In this document: piece by piece, positions 1-5,310 of the stretch
Position numbering within the stretch: the stretch's first letter is position 1
Layout of the letters: every line of letters begins with the position of its first letter
Source of the DNA: an uncultured Moheibacter sp.
Lineage (GTDB): Bacteria > Bacteroidota > Bacteroidia > Flavobacteriales > Weeksellaceae
DNA: 5,310 nucleotides
NCBI GenBank assembly: GCA_937875605.1
Contig: CALLXZ010000308.1
Location: forward strand, 1 to 5,310
Direction: 5' to 3'
The notes under the pieces: generated by a model
Told to the model about the DNA's origin: nothing
What the model saw: the letters and a program-made list of their open reading frames with translations, nothing else
Databases searched by the model: none
Program-made: the position numbers and the translations under genes

Positions 1-2889
1 ATCACTGCGGGAACTTTACGCGACAAATTGCAACCCGGACAAAAGGAAACTTGGGAACTGACCGTGAGCGGAAAAGACAAGGATAAATTTCTGGCGGAAA
101 TGCTCGCAACCATGTACGATGCTTCGTTGGATCAGTTCCAGTCGAATTCTATCAATTTTCCTATGAATGTGGATATGAATTATTCTCAAAGACAAAACTG
201 GAATACGTACATGAGTTTCAGTGCAAATCCTTTCAGAAGTTTGATTTATAAATATGATAATTATCCACAAAATTATTTGGCTTTTGATGAATTGAATTGG
301 TTTGGGTTTAGTTGGAACAATTATAATTATTATGGTGATGTTGTATATGAGATGGCTGGATCGCCCGCACCTGTGCGTGCTGAAAAAAGGGCAGTTGTTG
401 ATGTTGCATTAGCAGATATTGAAATGGAGCAAGGTGATTATTCATTATCGACTAAAAAGGAAAAATTTGTAACAGGGGATGAAATGGCTATTATTGAAGG
501 TCCTATTAATATGAGAATATATGATATTCCAGAACAAGAAAATCCAAACCTCGACAAAGTCGTTGCGCGCCGAGCATTACAAGAAACCGCCTTCTTCTAC
601 CCTAACCTAAAAACAGATGAAAAAGGAAACATCAAAATCCAGTTTACCGTTCCGGAAAGTCTGACCGAATGGAAATTCATGGCAACGGCACACACGCCGG
701 AATTGAGAACCGGATATTTCGAAACGAAAGTTAGAACGCAGAAAGATTTGATGGTTGTTCCAAATCCGCCGAGATTTTTGCGCGAAGGTGATCAGATTAC
801 GTTCTCTTCGAAAGTGACAAATTTATCAGACAAAGAATTGAGCGGACAAGCCAAATTGCTTTTGTTTGATGCGTTTACGATGCAGCCTGTGGATGTGGAA
901 TTTGGAAATAATAACGCTACACAAAACATAAAAGTTGCGAAAGGAAATTCAGCTAATGTTTCCTGGAATTTGAAAATCCCGACGACGCATCAAGCTATTG
1001 TTTACCGTGTAGTGGCTTCTGCCGGAGAATTTTCGGATGGGGAAGAATCTGCTTTGCCGATTTTATCGAATCGCATGATGGTAACGGAAACTTTGCCAAT
1101 TCATGTGCGCGAAAACCAAAACAAAACTTTCACTTTAGATAAATTAAAAAATAACAAATCAGAGAGTTTAGACAATTTCAAATTGACTTTTGAAATGACG
1201 ACGAACCCAATTTGGTACGCAATTTTCTCGCTGCCTTATTTGCGCGAATATCCGTATGAGTGTTCGGAGCAAGTGTTCAGCCGTTTTTATGGTAACATGA
1301 TTTCGCAGCACATCATCAATTCTAATCCAAAAATCAAAACGGTTTTTGATGATTGGAACAAAAAAGGTGAATTGGTTTCAAAACTCGAACAAAATGAAGA
1401 ATTGAAATCGCTTCTTTTGGAGGAAACGCCTTGGGTGCGCGATGCACAGAACGAGGAAGAACAGATGAAACGCATCGCAGTTTTATTTGATTTGAATAAA
1501 ATGCAAAATGAATTGCAGAGCGCATTCCAGAAATTAAAAGGAAAACAATACAGCTCGGGCGGATTTCCTTGGTTTGAGGGCGGACAGGAAAGCCGTTATA
1601 TTACGACACACATCGTTTCCGGATTGGGACATTTGAAAGCAATGGGAATTGATTTTGAGTCAAAATTTGATGTAAATGCAAATGAAATTCTCGAAGGTGC
1701 GATTCGTTACATGGATGCGGAAATGGAAAAGGAATATGATATTTATGTAAAGAATAACAAGCTGAAACCTTCGAACTACAATGGAATTCAATATTTGTAC
1801 GCAAGAAGTTATTTCACAGATAAATTTCCATTGAACAAAAAAGGAAACCAGATCAAAGATTATTTCATCAAAGAATTGGACAAAAATAAATTGGAAGAAT
1901 CGATGCAGACACAAGCAATGTTGTCATTGATTTTTAACCGTTTTGGCAAGAAAGAATCCGCAACTAAATTGTTGAATTCCATAAAAGACAACGCCGTGCA
2001 AAGCGACGAAATGGGCATGTACTGGAAATCAAACGTTGCCGGATGGTTCTGGTACCAGGCGCCGATTGAAACGCAGGCATTGTTAATCGAAGCTTTTGAT
2101 GAAGTTTTAAATGATGTGGAAAGTGTAGAAAGCATGAAAGTTTGGTTGCTCAAAAACCGACAGACGAATCAATGGGAATCGACCAAAGCAACTACTGAAG
2201 CAGTTTTTGCATTGATGAGTACCGGAAAAGACTGGACAAATGCCGAAGAAGGAATCACCGTGAAAATCGGAAACGATAATTTAGATTTAAAATCTTTAGA
2301 GAAAGCACCACAAAGCGGTTCGGGTTATGTGAAAACTTCTTGGGATAAGGACGAAATCAAACCGGAAATGGCAACGGTGAATGTTCAGAAAACTTCTCCG
2401 GGAGTTGCTTGGGGTGCATTGTACTGGCAGTATTTTGAAGATCTGGATAAAATCACAACGGCTCAAACCGGCGTGAAATTCAACAAACAACTTTTCATCA
2501 AAAAGAATTCCGACAAAGGTCCGGTTTTGACTAAAATCACAGAAACAACTCCGATTCAGATTGGTGATTTGATTACGGTAAGATTGGAAATCCAGACGGA
2601 CAGAGAGATGGAATTTATCCACATCAAAGACATGCGTGCGAGTGGATTTGAGCCGGTAAATATTTTATCGACTTACAAACGTCAGGGAAGATTGGGCTAC
2701 TATGAAAGCACACGCGATGCCGCAACCAATTTCTTCATCGATTATATGCCAAAAGGAACTTATGTTTTTGAATATGATGTCCGCGCGAATAATGCGGGAA
2801 ATTTCTCGAATGGAATTACTTCATTGCAAAATATGTATGCGCCTGAATTGAGCGCGCATTCGGAAGGGATTCGGGTTGACATTAAGTGA
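1..2889 (+). CDS. Alpha-2-macroglobulin family protein, C-terminal part (5' end outside window)
   Basis: Bacterial alpha-2-macroglobulins are large envelope proteins thought to trap attacking proteases through a reactive internal thioester. The frame is open from base 1, so this is a partial gene of 962 residues; full-length relatives, as I recall, have about 1800-2000. Numbering from the first codon: a macroglobulin-type beta segment with LQPGQKETWELTVSG starts at 10; a tyrosine- and asparagine-rich linker covers about 80-180; the conserved A2M core (ARRALQETAFFYPNL, then PESLTEWKFMATAHT) covers about 185-290; the thioester domain follows, with YPYECSEQ placing Cys421 and Gln424 in the CxEQ motif; helical TED sequence runs to about 740; a final beta domain like bacterial MG10 covers about 825-960. 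The thioester pair is intact, so the protein is probably active. The N-terminal signal cannot be seen. In many Gram-negatives this gene sits beside pbpC, but no pbpC follows here. The linker is more A/T-rich than its flanks. Confidence 0.93.
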   Translation: MTAGTLRDKLQPGQKETWELTVSGKDKDKFLAEMLATMYDASLDQFQSNSINFPMNVDMNYSQRQNWNTYMSFSANPFRSLIYKYDNYPQNYLAFDELNWFGFSWNNYNYYGDVVYEMAGSPAPVRAEKRAVVDVALADIEMEQGDYSLSTKKEKFVTGDEMAIIEGPINMRIYDIPEQENPNLDKVVARRALQETAFFYPNLKTDEKGNIKIQFTVPESLTEWKFMATAHTPELRTGYFETKVRTQKDLMVVPNPPRFLREGDQITFSSKVTNLSDKELSGQAKLLLFDAFTMQPVDVEFGNNNATQNIKVAKGNSANVSWNLKIPTTHQAIVYRVVASAGEFSDGEESALPILSNRMMVTETLPIHVRENQNKTFTLDKLKNNKSESLDNFKLTFEMTTNPIWYAIFSLPYLREYPYECSEQVFSRFYGNMISQHIINSNPKIKTVFDDWNKKGELVSKLEQNEELKSLLLEETPWVRDAQNEEEQMKRIAVLFDLNKMQNELQSAFQKLKGKQYSSGGFPWFEGGQESRYITTHIVSGLGHLKAMGIDFESKFDVNANEILEGAIRYMDAEMEKEYDIYVKNNKLKPSNYNGIQYLYARSYFTDKFPLNKKGNQIKDYFIKELDKNKLEESMQTQAMLSLIFNRFGKKESATKLLNSIKDNAVQSDEMGMYWKSNVAGWFWYQAPIETQALLIEAFDEVLNDVESVESMKVWLLKNRQTNQWESTKATTEAVFALMSTGKDWTNAEEGITVKIGNDNLDLKSLEKAPQSGSGYVKTSWDKDEIKPEMATVNVQKTSPGVAWGALYWQYFEDLDKITTAQTGVKFNKQLFIKKNSDKGPVLTKITETTPIQIGDLITVRLEIQTDREMEFIHIKDMRASGFEPVNILSTYKRQGRLGYYESTRDAATNFFIDYMPKGTYVFEYDVRANNAGNFSNGITSLQNMYAPELSAHSEGIRVDIK

Positions 2890-2952
2890 GTTATGCATTT
2901 CGAGTTAAATCCTAAAATAATCAATGAAATTCACAGCAATTAGATTTAACAA

Positions 2953-2981
2953 AAAAAGCCGGAAATAAATTCCGGCTTTTT
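2953..2981. terminator. Bidirectional intrinsic terminator between convergent genes
   Basis: GCCGGAA (2958-2964) pairs with TTCCGGC (2970-2976) around a 5-base loop. Five A-T pairs extend the stem to 12 bp, giving an A-run on the left and a T-run on the right. It lies 63 bp after the macroglobulin stop codon and 24 bp after the stop codon of the opposing lipoprotein gene, so it can end transcription from both sides. Confidence 0.85.
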
Positions 2982-3005
2982 ATTATTTGTAATATTCTTA
3001 AAAAT

Positions 3006-3251
3006 TTAGTTACAAATTTCTTGCATTTCAGTTCTAAATTCTTCCCAAGATTGATCTCCAAGTGGGAATTCTTGTGTAACTACACCACCAATTGAGACGG
3101 TATATTTATCTCCTTTTTTGCAATACTTAATTTGAGCAGCACCTGAACCGCAGTTAAAACAATCATCTCCTCCTTTATCATCATCACTTGAACAGTTTAC
3201 GAATGCTAAAGAGCAAACTGCGGTCAATAATACAAATGTAAATTTTTTCAT
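3006..3251 (-). CDS. Small cysteine-containing lipoprotein of unknown function
   Basis: An 81-residue predicted lipoprotein. Residues 1-19 form a signal peptide (MKKF start, hydrophobic core) ending in a FVNC lipobox, so Cys20 would be lipidated and become the mature N-terminus. The next residues, SSDDDK, resemble the acidic lipoprotein export signal that sends Bacteroidota lipoproteins to the cell surface, so surface display is likely. The mature part, about 60 residues, has four more cysteines (31, 34, 44, 80), with a CxxC pair at 31-34. This suggests two disulfides or a small metal site; the sequence does not decide between them. I cannot name a domain, although short flavobacterial lipoproteins with a similar CxxC and C-terminal cysteine pattern are familiar. 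The ATG is chosen because it directly precedes the signal peptide and lies 33 bp downstream of a good promoter. The gene appears to be transcribed alone. Confidence 0.85.
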   Translation of the reverse strand: MKKFTFVLLTAVCSLAFVNCSSDDDKGGDDCFNCGSGAAQIKYCKKGDKYTVSIGGVVTQEFPLGDQSWEEFRTEMQEICN

Positions 3252-3284
3252 GTCAATTAATTTTTAATAGTTTTTAATAAACCG

Positions 3285-3314
3285 CAAAAATACCCTTTTT
3301 TTTTAATTCTCAAA
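3285..3314 (-). promoter_or_regulatory. Bacteroidota-type promoter for the small lipoprotein gene
   Basis: Read on the minus strand, TTTG (3314 to 3311) is followed after 18 bases by TATTTTTG (3292 to 3285), which fits the Bacteroidota -33 TTTG and -7 TAnnTTTG elements exactly. The start codon lies 33 bases further on, implying a leader of roughly 25-30 nt. There is no Shine-Dalgarno sequence; the leader is A/T-rich, as is usual in this phylum. Confidence 0.75.
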
Positions 3315-3366
3315 TTTATTGATAATTTCGAATTACTTCATAATCTAAATAATTAGAATACAAACA

Positions 3367-3394
3367 CTTATATGAAATTGATTTTTCATATAAG
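3367..3394. repeat. Perfect 11-bp inverted repeat in the divergent intergenic region
   Basis: CTTATATGAAA (3367-3377) and TTTCATATAAG (3384-3394) are perfect reverse complements separated by six bases. The repeat sits between the two divergent promoters, 14 bp before the rightward -33 element and 53 bp beyond the leftward one. It could be a binding site for a dimeric regulator or a hairpin. A run of six T follows five bases later on the plus strand, but no upstream plus-strand gene needs a terminator here. Confidence 0.6.
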
Positions 3395-3407
3395 AACCGT
3401 TTTTTAA

Positions 3408-3438
3408 TTGAAGTTTAAATGTAATTTCAGTATATTTA
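3408..3438 (+). promoter_or_regulatory. Probable promoter for the DUF4256 / repeat-protein unit
   Basis: TTG (3408-3410) is followed after 20 bases by TATATTTA (3431-3438), which matches TAnnTTTG except for the last base. It ends 20 bp before the ATG at 3459, so the leader would be short, about 14-17 nt. It is weaker than the divergent leftward promoter and is the best rightward candidate in this gap. Confidence 0.45.
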
Positions 3439-3458
3439 TCCTATCATAATTCAATTTT

Positions 3459-4028
3459 ATGCCGAAAAAATCAGAAAAAGTTCTGAATGATAAAGAAAAA
3501 GAAGCAATCATCGAGCTACTTAAACTAAGATTTGGGAAAAACATACCACGTCATAAGGATTTGGAATGGACTAAAATCCAATCAAAATTAGAAAACCAGC
3601 CCGAAAAACTTTGGTCTTTAAATGAAATGGAAAAAACAGAAGGAGAACCGGATGTAGTTGGATTTGATGAAAAATCAGGTGAATTTATTTTTATAGATTG
3701 CTCACCCGAAAGCCCAAAAGGAAGAAGAAGTCTTTGTTATGACCGTGCAGCTCTGGATGGGCGGAAACAACAAAAACCAGCGAATTCAGCAATGGATTTG
3801 GCAAAAGAAATGAACATCGACATTTTAACAGAGGAACAATACCGGGATTTACAGGAATTCGGTGAATTTGATCTGAAGACTTCGAGTTGGGTTTTGACTC
3901 CGGCTGAAATTCGTCAAAAAGGAGGTGCTATTTTTTGTGATCGTCGATATGGAAAGGTTTTCACCTACCATAACGGCGCTGATTCTTATTATGGATCAAG
4001 AGGTTTTAGAGGAATTTTATACATTTAA
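3459..4028 (+). CDS. DUF4256 family protein
   Basis: A 189-residue soluble protein that I recognise as DUF4256, a family of unknown function found in several bacterial phyla; the length is typical. No signal peptide or membrane segment is present, so it should act in the cytosol. Conserved blocks: RHKDLEW and EKLWSLNEME (31-58), GEPDVVGFD (62-70), FIDCSPESPKGRRSLCYDR (78-96), LTEEQYRDLQ (123-132), and a C-terminal block from GGAIFCDRRY (155-164) through YHNGADSYYGSRGFRG (170-185). The many invariant-looking Cys, Asp, Arg and Tyr residues suggest an enzyme or ligand binder, but no reaction can be assigned. The PD followed by an ID in predicted strands is faintly like a nuclease core, but the expected lysine is missing, so I do not claim it. 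The ATG at 3459 gives the usual family N-terminus. The next gene starts 5 bp after the stop codon, so the two are probably co-transcribed. Confidence 0.87.
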   Translation: MPKKSEKVLNDKEKEAIIELLKLRFGKNIPRHKDLEWTKIQSKLENQPEKLWSLNEMEKTEGEPDVVGFDEKSGEFIFIDCSPESPKGRRSLCYDRAALDGRKQQKPANSAMDLAKEMNIDILTEEQYRDLQEFGEFDLKTSSWVLTPAEIRQKGGAIFCDRRYGKVFTYHNGADSYYGSRGFRGILYI

Positions 4029-4033
4029 TTATC

Positions 4034-4369
4034 ATGAAGAGAAATCTATTTTTATTTACTGTCTTTTTATCGTTTTTCTCCCAAGCGCAAATCGTCTACA
4101 GCACCGACTGGAAGTCAGATGCTGATGTGATTGTTTATGTAACCGAATGGAAAAGCGATGCTGATTTAATTGTTTTCAAAACCGATTGGAAAAGTGATGC
4201 TTCCGGAAATAACGATGGAATTTGGTTTTTTACGGATTGGAAATCAGACGCAAAAAAACAAATTTATTTTACAGATTGGAAAAGTGATGCAAATATCATC
4301 GTCTATTTTACCGAATGGAAAAGTGATGCAGGATGGAAAAATAAATCCAAACAACATTTGTTTTATTAG
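4034..4369 (+). CDS. Exported TxWKSDA-repeat protein (probably the DUF6150-type family)
   Basis: A 111-residue exported protein. MKRNLFLF and a phenylalanine-rich core form a signal peptide, with likely cleavage at SQA|Q (18/19), leaving 93 residues. The mature part carries six copies of T-[DE]-W-K-S-D-A starting at residues 24, 37, 50, 67, 80 and 93, so the spacing is 13, 13, 17, 13, 13. Each copy is flanked by a short hydrophobic strand (IVYS, VIVYV, LIVFK, IWFFT, QIYFT, IIVYF, and a final HLFY), giving seven strand-like segments. The chain ends WKNKSKQHLFY. I recall similar short Bacteroidota proteins under DUF6150, but cannot confirm the accession. There is no lipobox and no cysteine, so it is periplasmic or secreted. 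The function is unknown. It follows the DUF4256 gene by 5 bp without its own visible promoter. The conserved Trp-Lys-Ser-Asp face, repeated six times, suggests a multivalent surface or a purely structural turn; the sequence cannot tell which. Confidence 0.88.
   Translation: MKRNLFLFTVFLSFFSQAQIVYSTDWKSDADVIVYVTEWKSDADLIVFKTDWKSDASGNNDGIWFFTDWKSDAKKQIYFTDWKSDANIIVYFTEWKSDAGWKNKSKQHLFY
4103..4330 (+). repeat. Six in-gene repeats encoding TxWKSDA, 39-bp period with one 51-bp step
   Basis: Units of 21 bp begin at 4103, 4142, 4181, 4232, 4271 and 4310. The protein motif is almost invariant (only Asp/Glu varies), while codons differ. Serine is written TCA, AGC, AGT in the first three units and TCA, AGT, AGT in the last three. 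Alanine is GCT in units 1-3 and GCA in units 4-6. This is an old, selected protein repeat rather than a recent DNA-level expansion. Confidence 0.95.
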
Positions 4370-4395
4370 AAATAAAACTTCAGATTTTAGGGTAT

Positions 4396-4428
4396 AAAAA
4401 AAGTCGGAATTTCTTCCGACTTCATTTT
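4396..4428. terminator. Bidirectional intrinsic terminator, stronger for the minus strand
   Basis: AAGTCGGAA (4401-4409) pairs perfectly with TTCCGACTT (4414-4422) around a 4-base loop. The seven-A run at 4396-4402 becomes a seven-T tail on the minus strand, serving the lipocalin-like gene that ends at 4450. The plus-strand tail (TTCATTTT) is weaker but can serve the repeat-protein gene that ends at 4369. Confidence 0.82.
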
Positions 4429-4449
4429 GAATAAAGTTTTTGAACAGCT

Positions 4450-4890
4450 TTATTGTCTTGTTAAAACAGATATATAAGTATATTCAACTCCATCGAAAAC
4501 ATCTGTAAAACTTACCTTAAACATTGAACTATTTAAAGTCAATATATTCAATTCTTCCGTAACGGTTTCACCATTTCCCATATAAGACATAATGACTTTA
4601 TTACCATTAATTTGATAATTGAAATTTTCAATGTCTGACGTACAATCTGAATAATAATAGTTATCAGTTGCTGTTCCATTATTGAAAAATTCAAGAAAAT
4701 CCTTTTTTGTTGAACATTCATGATCATAAGCCTCTAAAATTTCAGTTCCATTTAAAATGTAACCTTCTTGAGAATAAGTCCATTTCCCTACTATCGATCC
4801 GGAATCACTTCCTTTGTCATCATCACTTGAACATGAAATAGTTCCGATAGTTAGCATAAATGCTAAAGCATAAAAAATTGATTGTTTCAT
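4450..4890 (-). CDS. Lipocalin-like lipoprotein
   Basis: A 146-residue predicted lipoprotein. The signal peptide ends in a TISC lipobox with Cys20 as the lipid site, followed by SSDDDK, an acidic tether like the Bacteroidota surface-export signal. After a Gly/Ser-rich spacer, IVGKWTYSQ (33-41) has the G-x-W of the first lipocalin strand. The layout fits the lipocalin-like (Lipocalin_4 type) family common in Flavobacteriaceae: a short N-terminal strand, then C59 followed by KKDFLEFFNNGT and C83, probably a disulfide, then alternating beta strands to the C-terminus (NYQINGNKVIMSY, TEELNILTL, MFKVSF, YTYISVLTR). Such proteins may bind small hydrophobic ligands, but no ligand can be read here. 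It lies 34 bp downstream of fabI on the same strand, with no terminator between them and no convincing promoter of its own, so read-through from fabI is plausible. Functional linkage to fatty-acid synthesis is not implied by this alone. Confidence 0.85.
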   Translation of the reverse strand: MKQSIFYALAFMLTIGTISCSSDDDKGSDSGSIVGKWTYSQEGYILNGTEILEAYDHECSTKKDFLEFFNNGTATDNYYYSDCTSDIENFNYQINGNKVIMSYMGNGETVTEELNILTLNSSMFKVSFTDVFDGVEYTYISVLTRQ

Positions 4891-4924
4891 AATTTGAATT
4901 TAATAAAATATAGTTTTAAGTTAA

Positions 4925-5310
4925 TTATCCGATAAATTTCTCCGCCACCGATTGGGAAACTCCTGTAGTAGAATATCCGCCATCATGGAAAAGGTTTTGC
5001 ATGGTTACCTTTTTGGTCAAATCCGAAAACATAGCAATGACGTAGTTGGCACAATCCTCTGCAGTTGCATTTCCAAGCGGCGACATTTCGTCTGCAAATT
5101 TCATAAATCCACCAAATCCTTTTACGCCCTGTCCGGCTGTCGTCGGAGTTGGAGATTGGGAAATCGTGTTTACACGCACATTTCTTTCTTTGCCCCAAAA
5201 ATAACCAAAACTTCGGGTAATTGACTCCAAATACGCTTTATTATCCGCCATATCATTATAGTCCGGAAAGGTTCGTTGAGCAGCGATATAGGTCAGTGCT
5301 AAAATACTTC
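4925..5310 (-). CDS. fabI: Enoyl-[acyl-carrier-protein] reductase [NADH], C-terminal part (5' end outside window)
   Basis: FabI reduces the trans-2-enoyl-ACP double bond with NAD(P)H, the last step of each fatty-acid elongation cycle, in the cytosol. The frame is open to the window edge, so the ATG at 5249-5251 is an internal methionine; about 128 of roughly 270 residues are present. The visible sequence opens SILALTYIAAQRTFPDYNDM and then ADNKAYLES. The tyrosines at 5288-5290 and 5258-5260 and the lysine at 5237-5239 have the same spacing as E. coli FabI Tyr146, Tyr156 and Lys163, so the catalytic set is intact. Then come NVRVNTISQSPTPTTAG (substrate loop region) and LFHDGGYSTTGVS near the C-terminus, as in other FabI. 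The segment FGYFWGKERN is the form I recall from Bacteroidota enzymes. Nothing here suggests damage. Confidence 0.94.
   Translation of the reverse strand, partial: SILALTYIAAQRTFPDYNDMADNKAYLESITRSFGYFWGKERNVRVNTISQSPTPTTAGQGVKGFGGFMKFADEMSPLGNATAEDCANYVIAMFSDLTKKVTMQNLFHDGGYSTTGVSQSVAEKFIG

Noticed and set aside
28..30. TTG as the start codon of the macroglobulin gene
   Set aside because: The frame is open from base 1 and encodes family-typical sequence before it; the protein lacks its whole N-terminal half, so the true start is upstream of the window.
3367..3405. Inverted repeat plus T-run as a transcription terminator
   Set aside because: No plus-strand gene ends upstream of it within this divergent gap, the stem is A/T-rich, and five bases separate it from the T-run.
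3925..4125. 66-residue frame bridging the DUF4256 gene and the repeat gene
   Set aside because: It is an out-of-frame shadow of two well-supported genes and has no family resemblance.
4103..4330. CRISPR-like array because of regular 39-bp spacing
   Set aside because: The repeats are in frame, differ at synonymous positions, and the spacers encode conserved beta-strand residues; it is a protein repeat.
4170..4397. Second reading frame with its own repeats (IGKVM) over the repeat gene
   Set aside because: Its periodicity is a by-product of the TxWKSDA frame; it lacks a signal peptide and runs past the real stop codon into the terminator region.
4905..4912. TATATTTT on the minus strand as a -7 element for the lipocalin-like gene
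   Set aside because: The final G is missing and no TTG lies at a suitable distance upstream, so it is not distinguishable from A/T-rich background.
4952..5224. 90-residue plus-strand frame opposite fabI
   Set aside because: It is antisense to a strongly conserved gene and shows no recognisable protein features.
5249..5251. ATG as the start of a 108-residue FabI-like protein
   Set aside because: The frame continues to the window edge and encodes the FabI active-site region with both tyrosines upstream of this methionine.

Overview
The window looks like chromosomal DNA of a member of the Flavobacteriaceae (Bacteroidota), probably Flavobacterium or a close relative. The evidence is low G+C, A/T-rich start regions without Shine-Dalgarno sequences, TTTG / TAnnTTTG-type promoters, lipoproteins with an acidic SSDDDK stretch after the lipid cysteine, and an enoyl-ACP reductase of the Bacteroidota type. 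No mobile element, CRISPR array, tRNA or rRNA is visible.

Layout. Positions 1-2889 (+) hold the C-terminal half of a bacterial alpha-2-macroglobulin with an intact thioester motif; the gene begins before the window. A bidirectional terminator (2953-2981) separates it from a convergent 81-residue lipoprotein gene (3006-3251, -). The 207-bp gap 3252-3458 is a divergent control region: a near-consensus Bacteroidota promoter fires left into the lipoprotein gene, a weaker one fires right, and a perfect 11-bp inverted repeat lies between them. The rightward unit holds a DUF4256 gene (3459-4028) and, 5 bp later, a gene for a short exported protein (4034-4369) built from six TxWKSDA repeats. A second bidirectional terminator (4396-4428) separates this unit from a leftward pair: the C-terminal part of fabI (4925-5310, cut by the window end) and, 34 bp downstream of it, a lipocalin-like lipoprotein gene (4450-4890).

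The genes do not form one obvious pathway. FabI is core fatty-acid synthesis. The macroglobulin, the two lipoproteins and the repeat protein are all envelope or exported proteins. The most unusual content is the two-gene unit of a cytosolic DUF4256 protein with an exported seven-strand repeat protein; its function is unknown to me. The rest is ordinary flavobacterial housekeeping and envelope content, and I see no clear sign of a new defence or mobile system.
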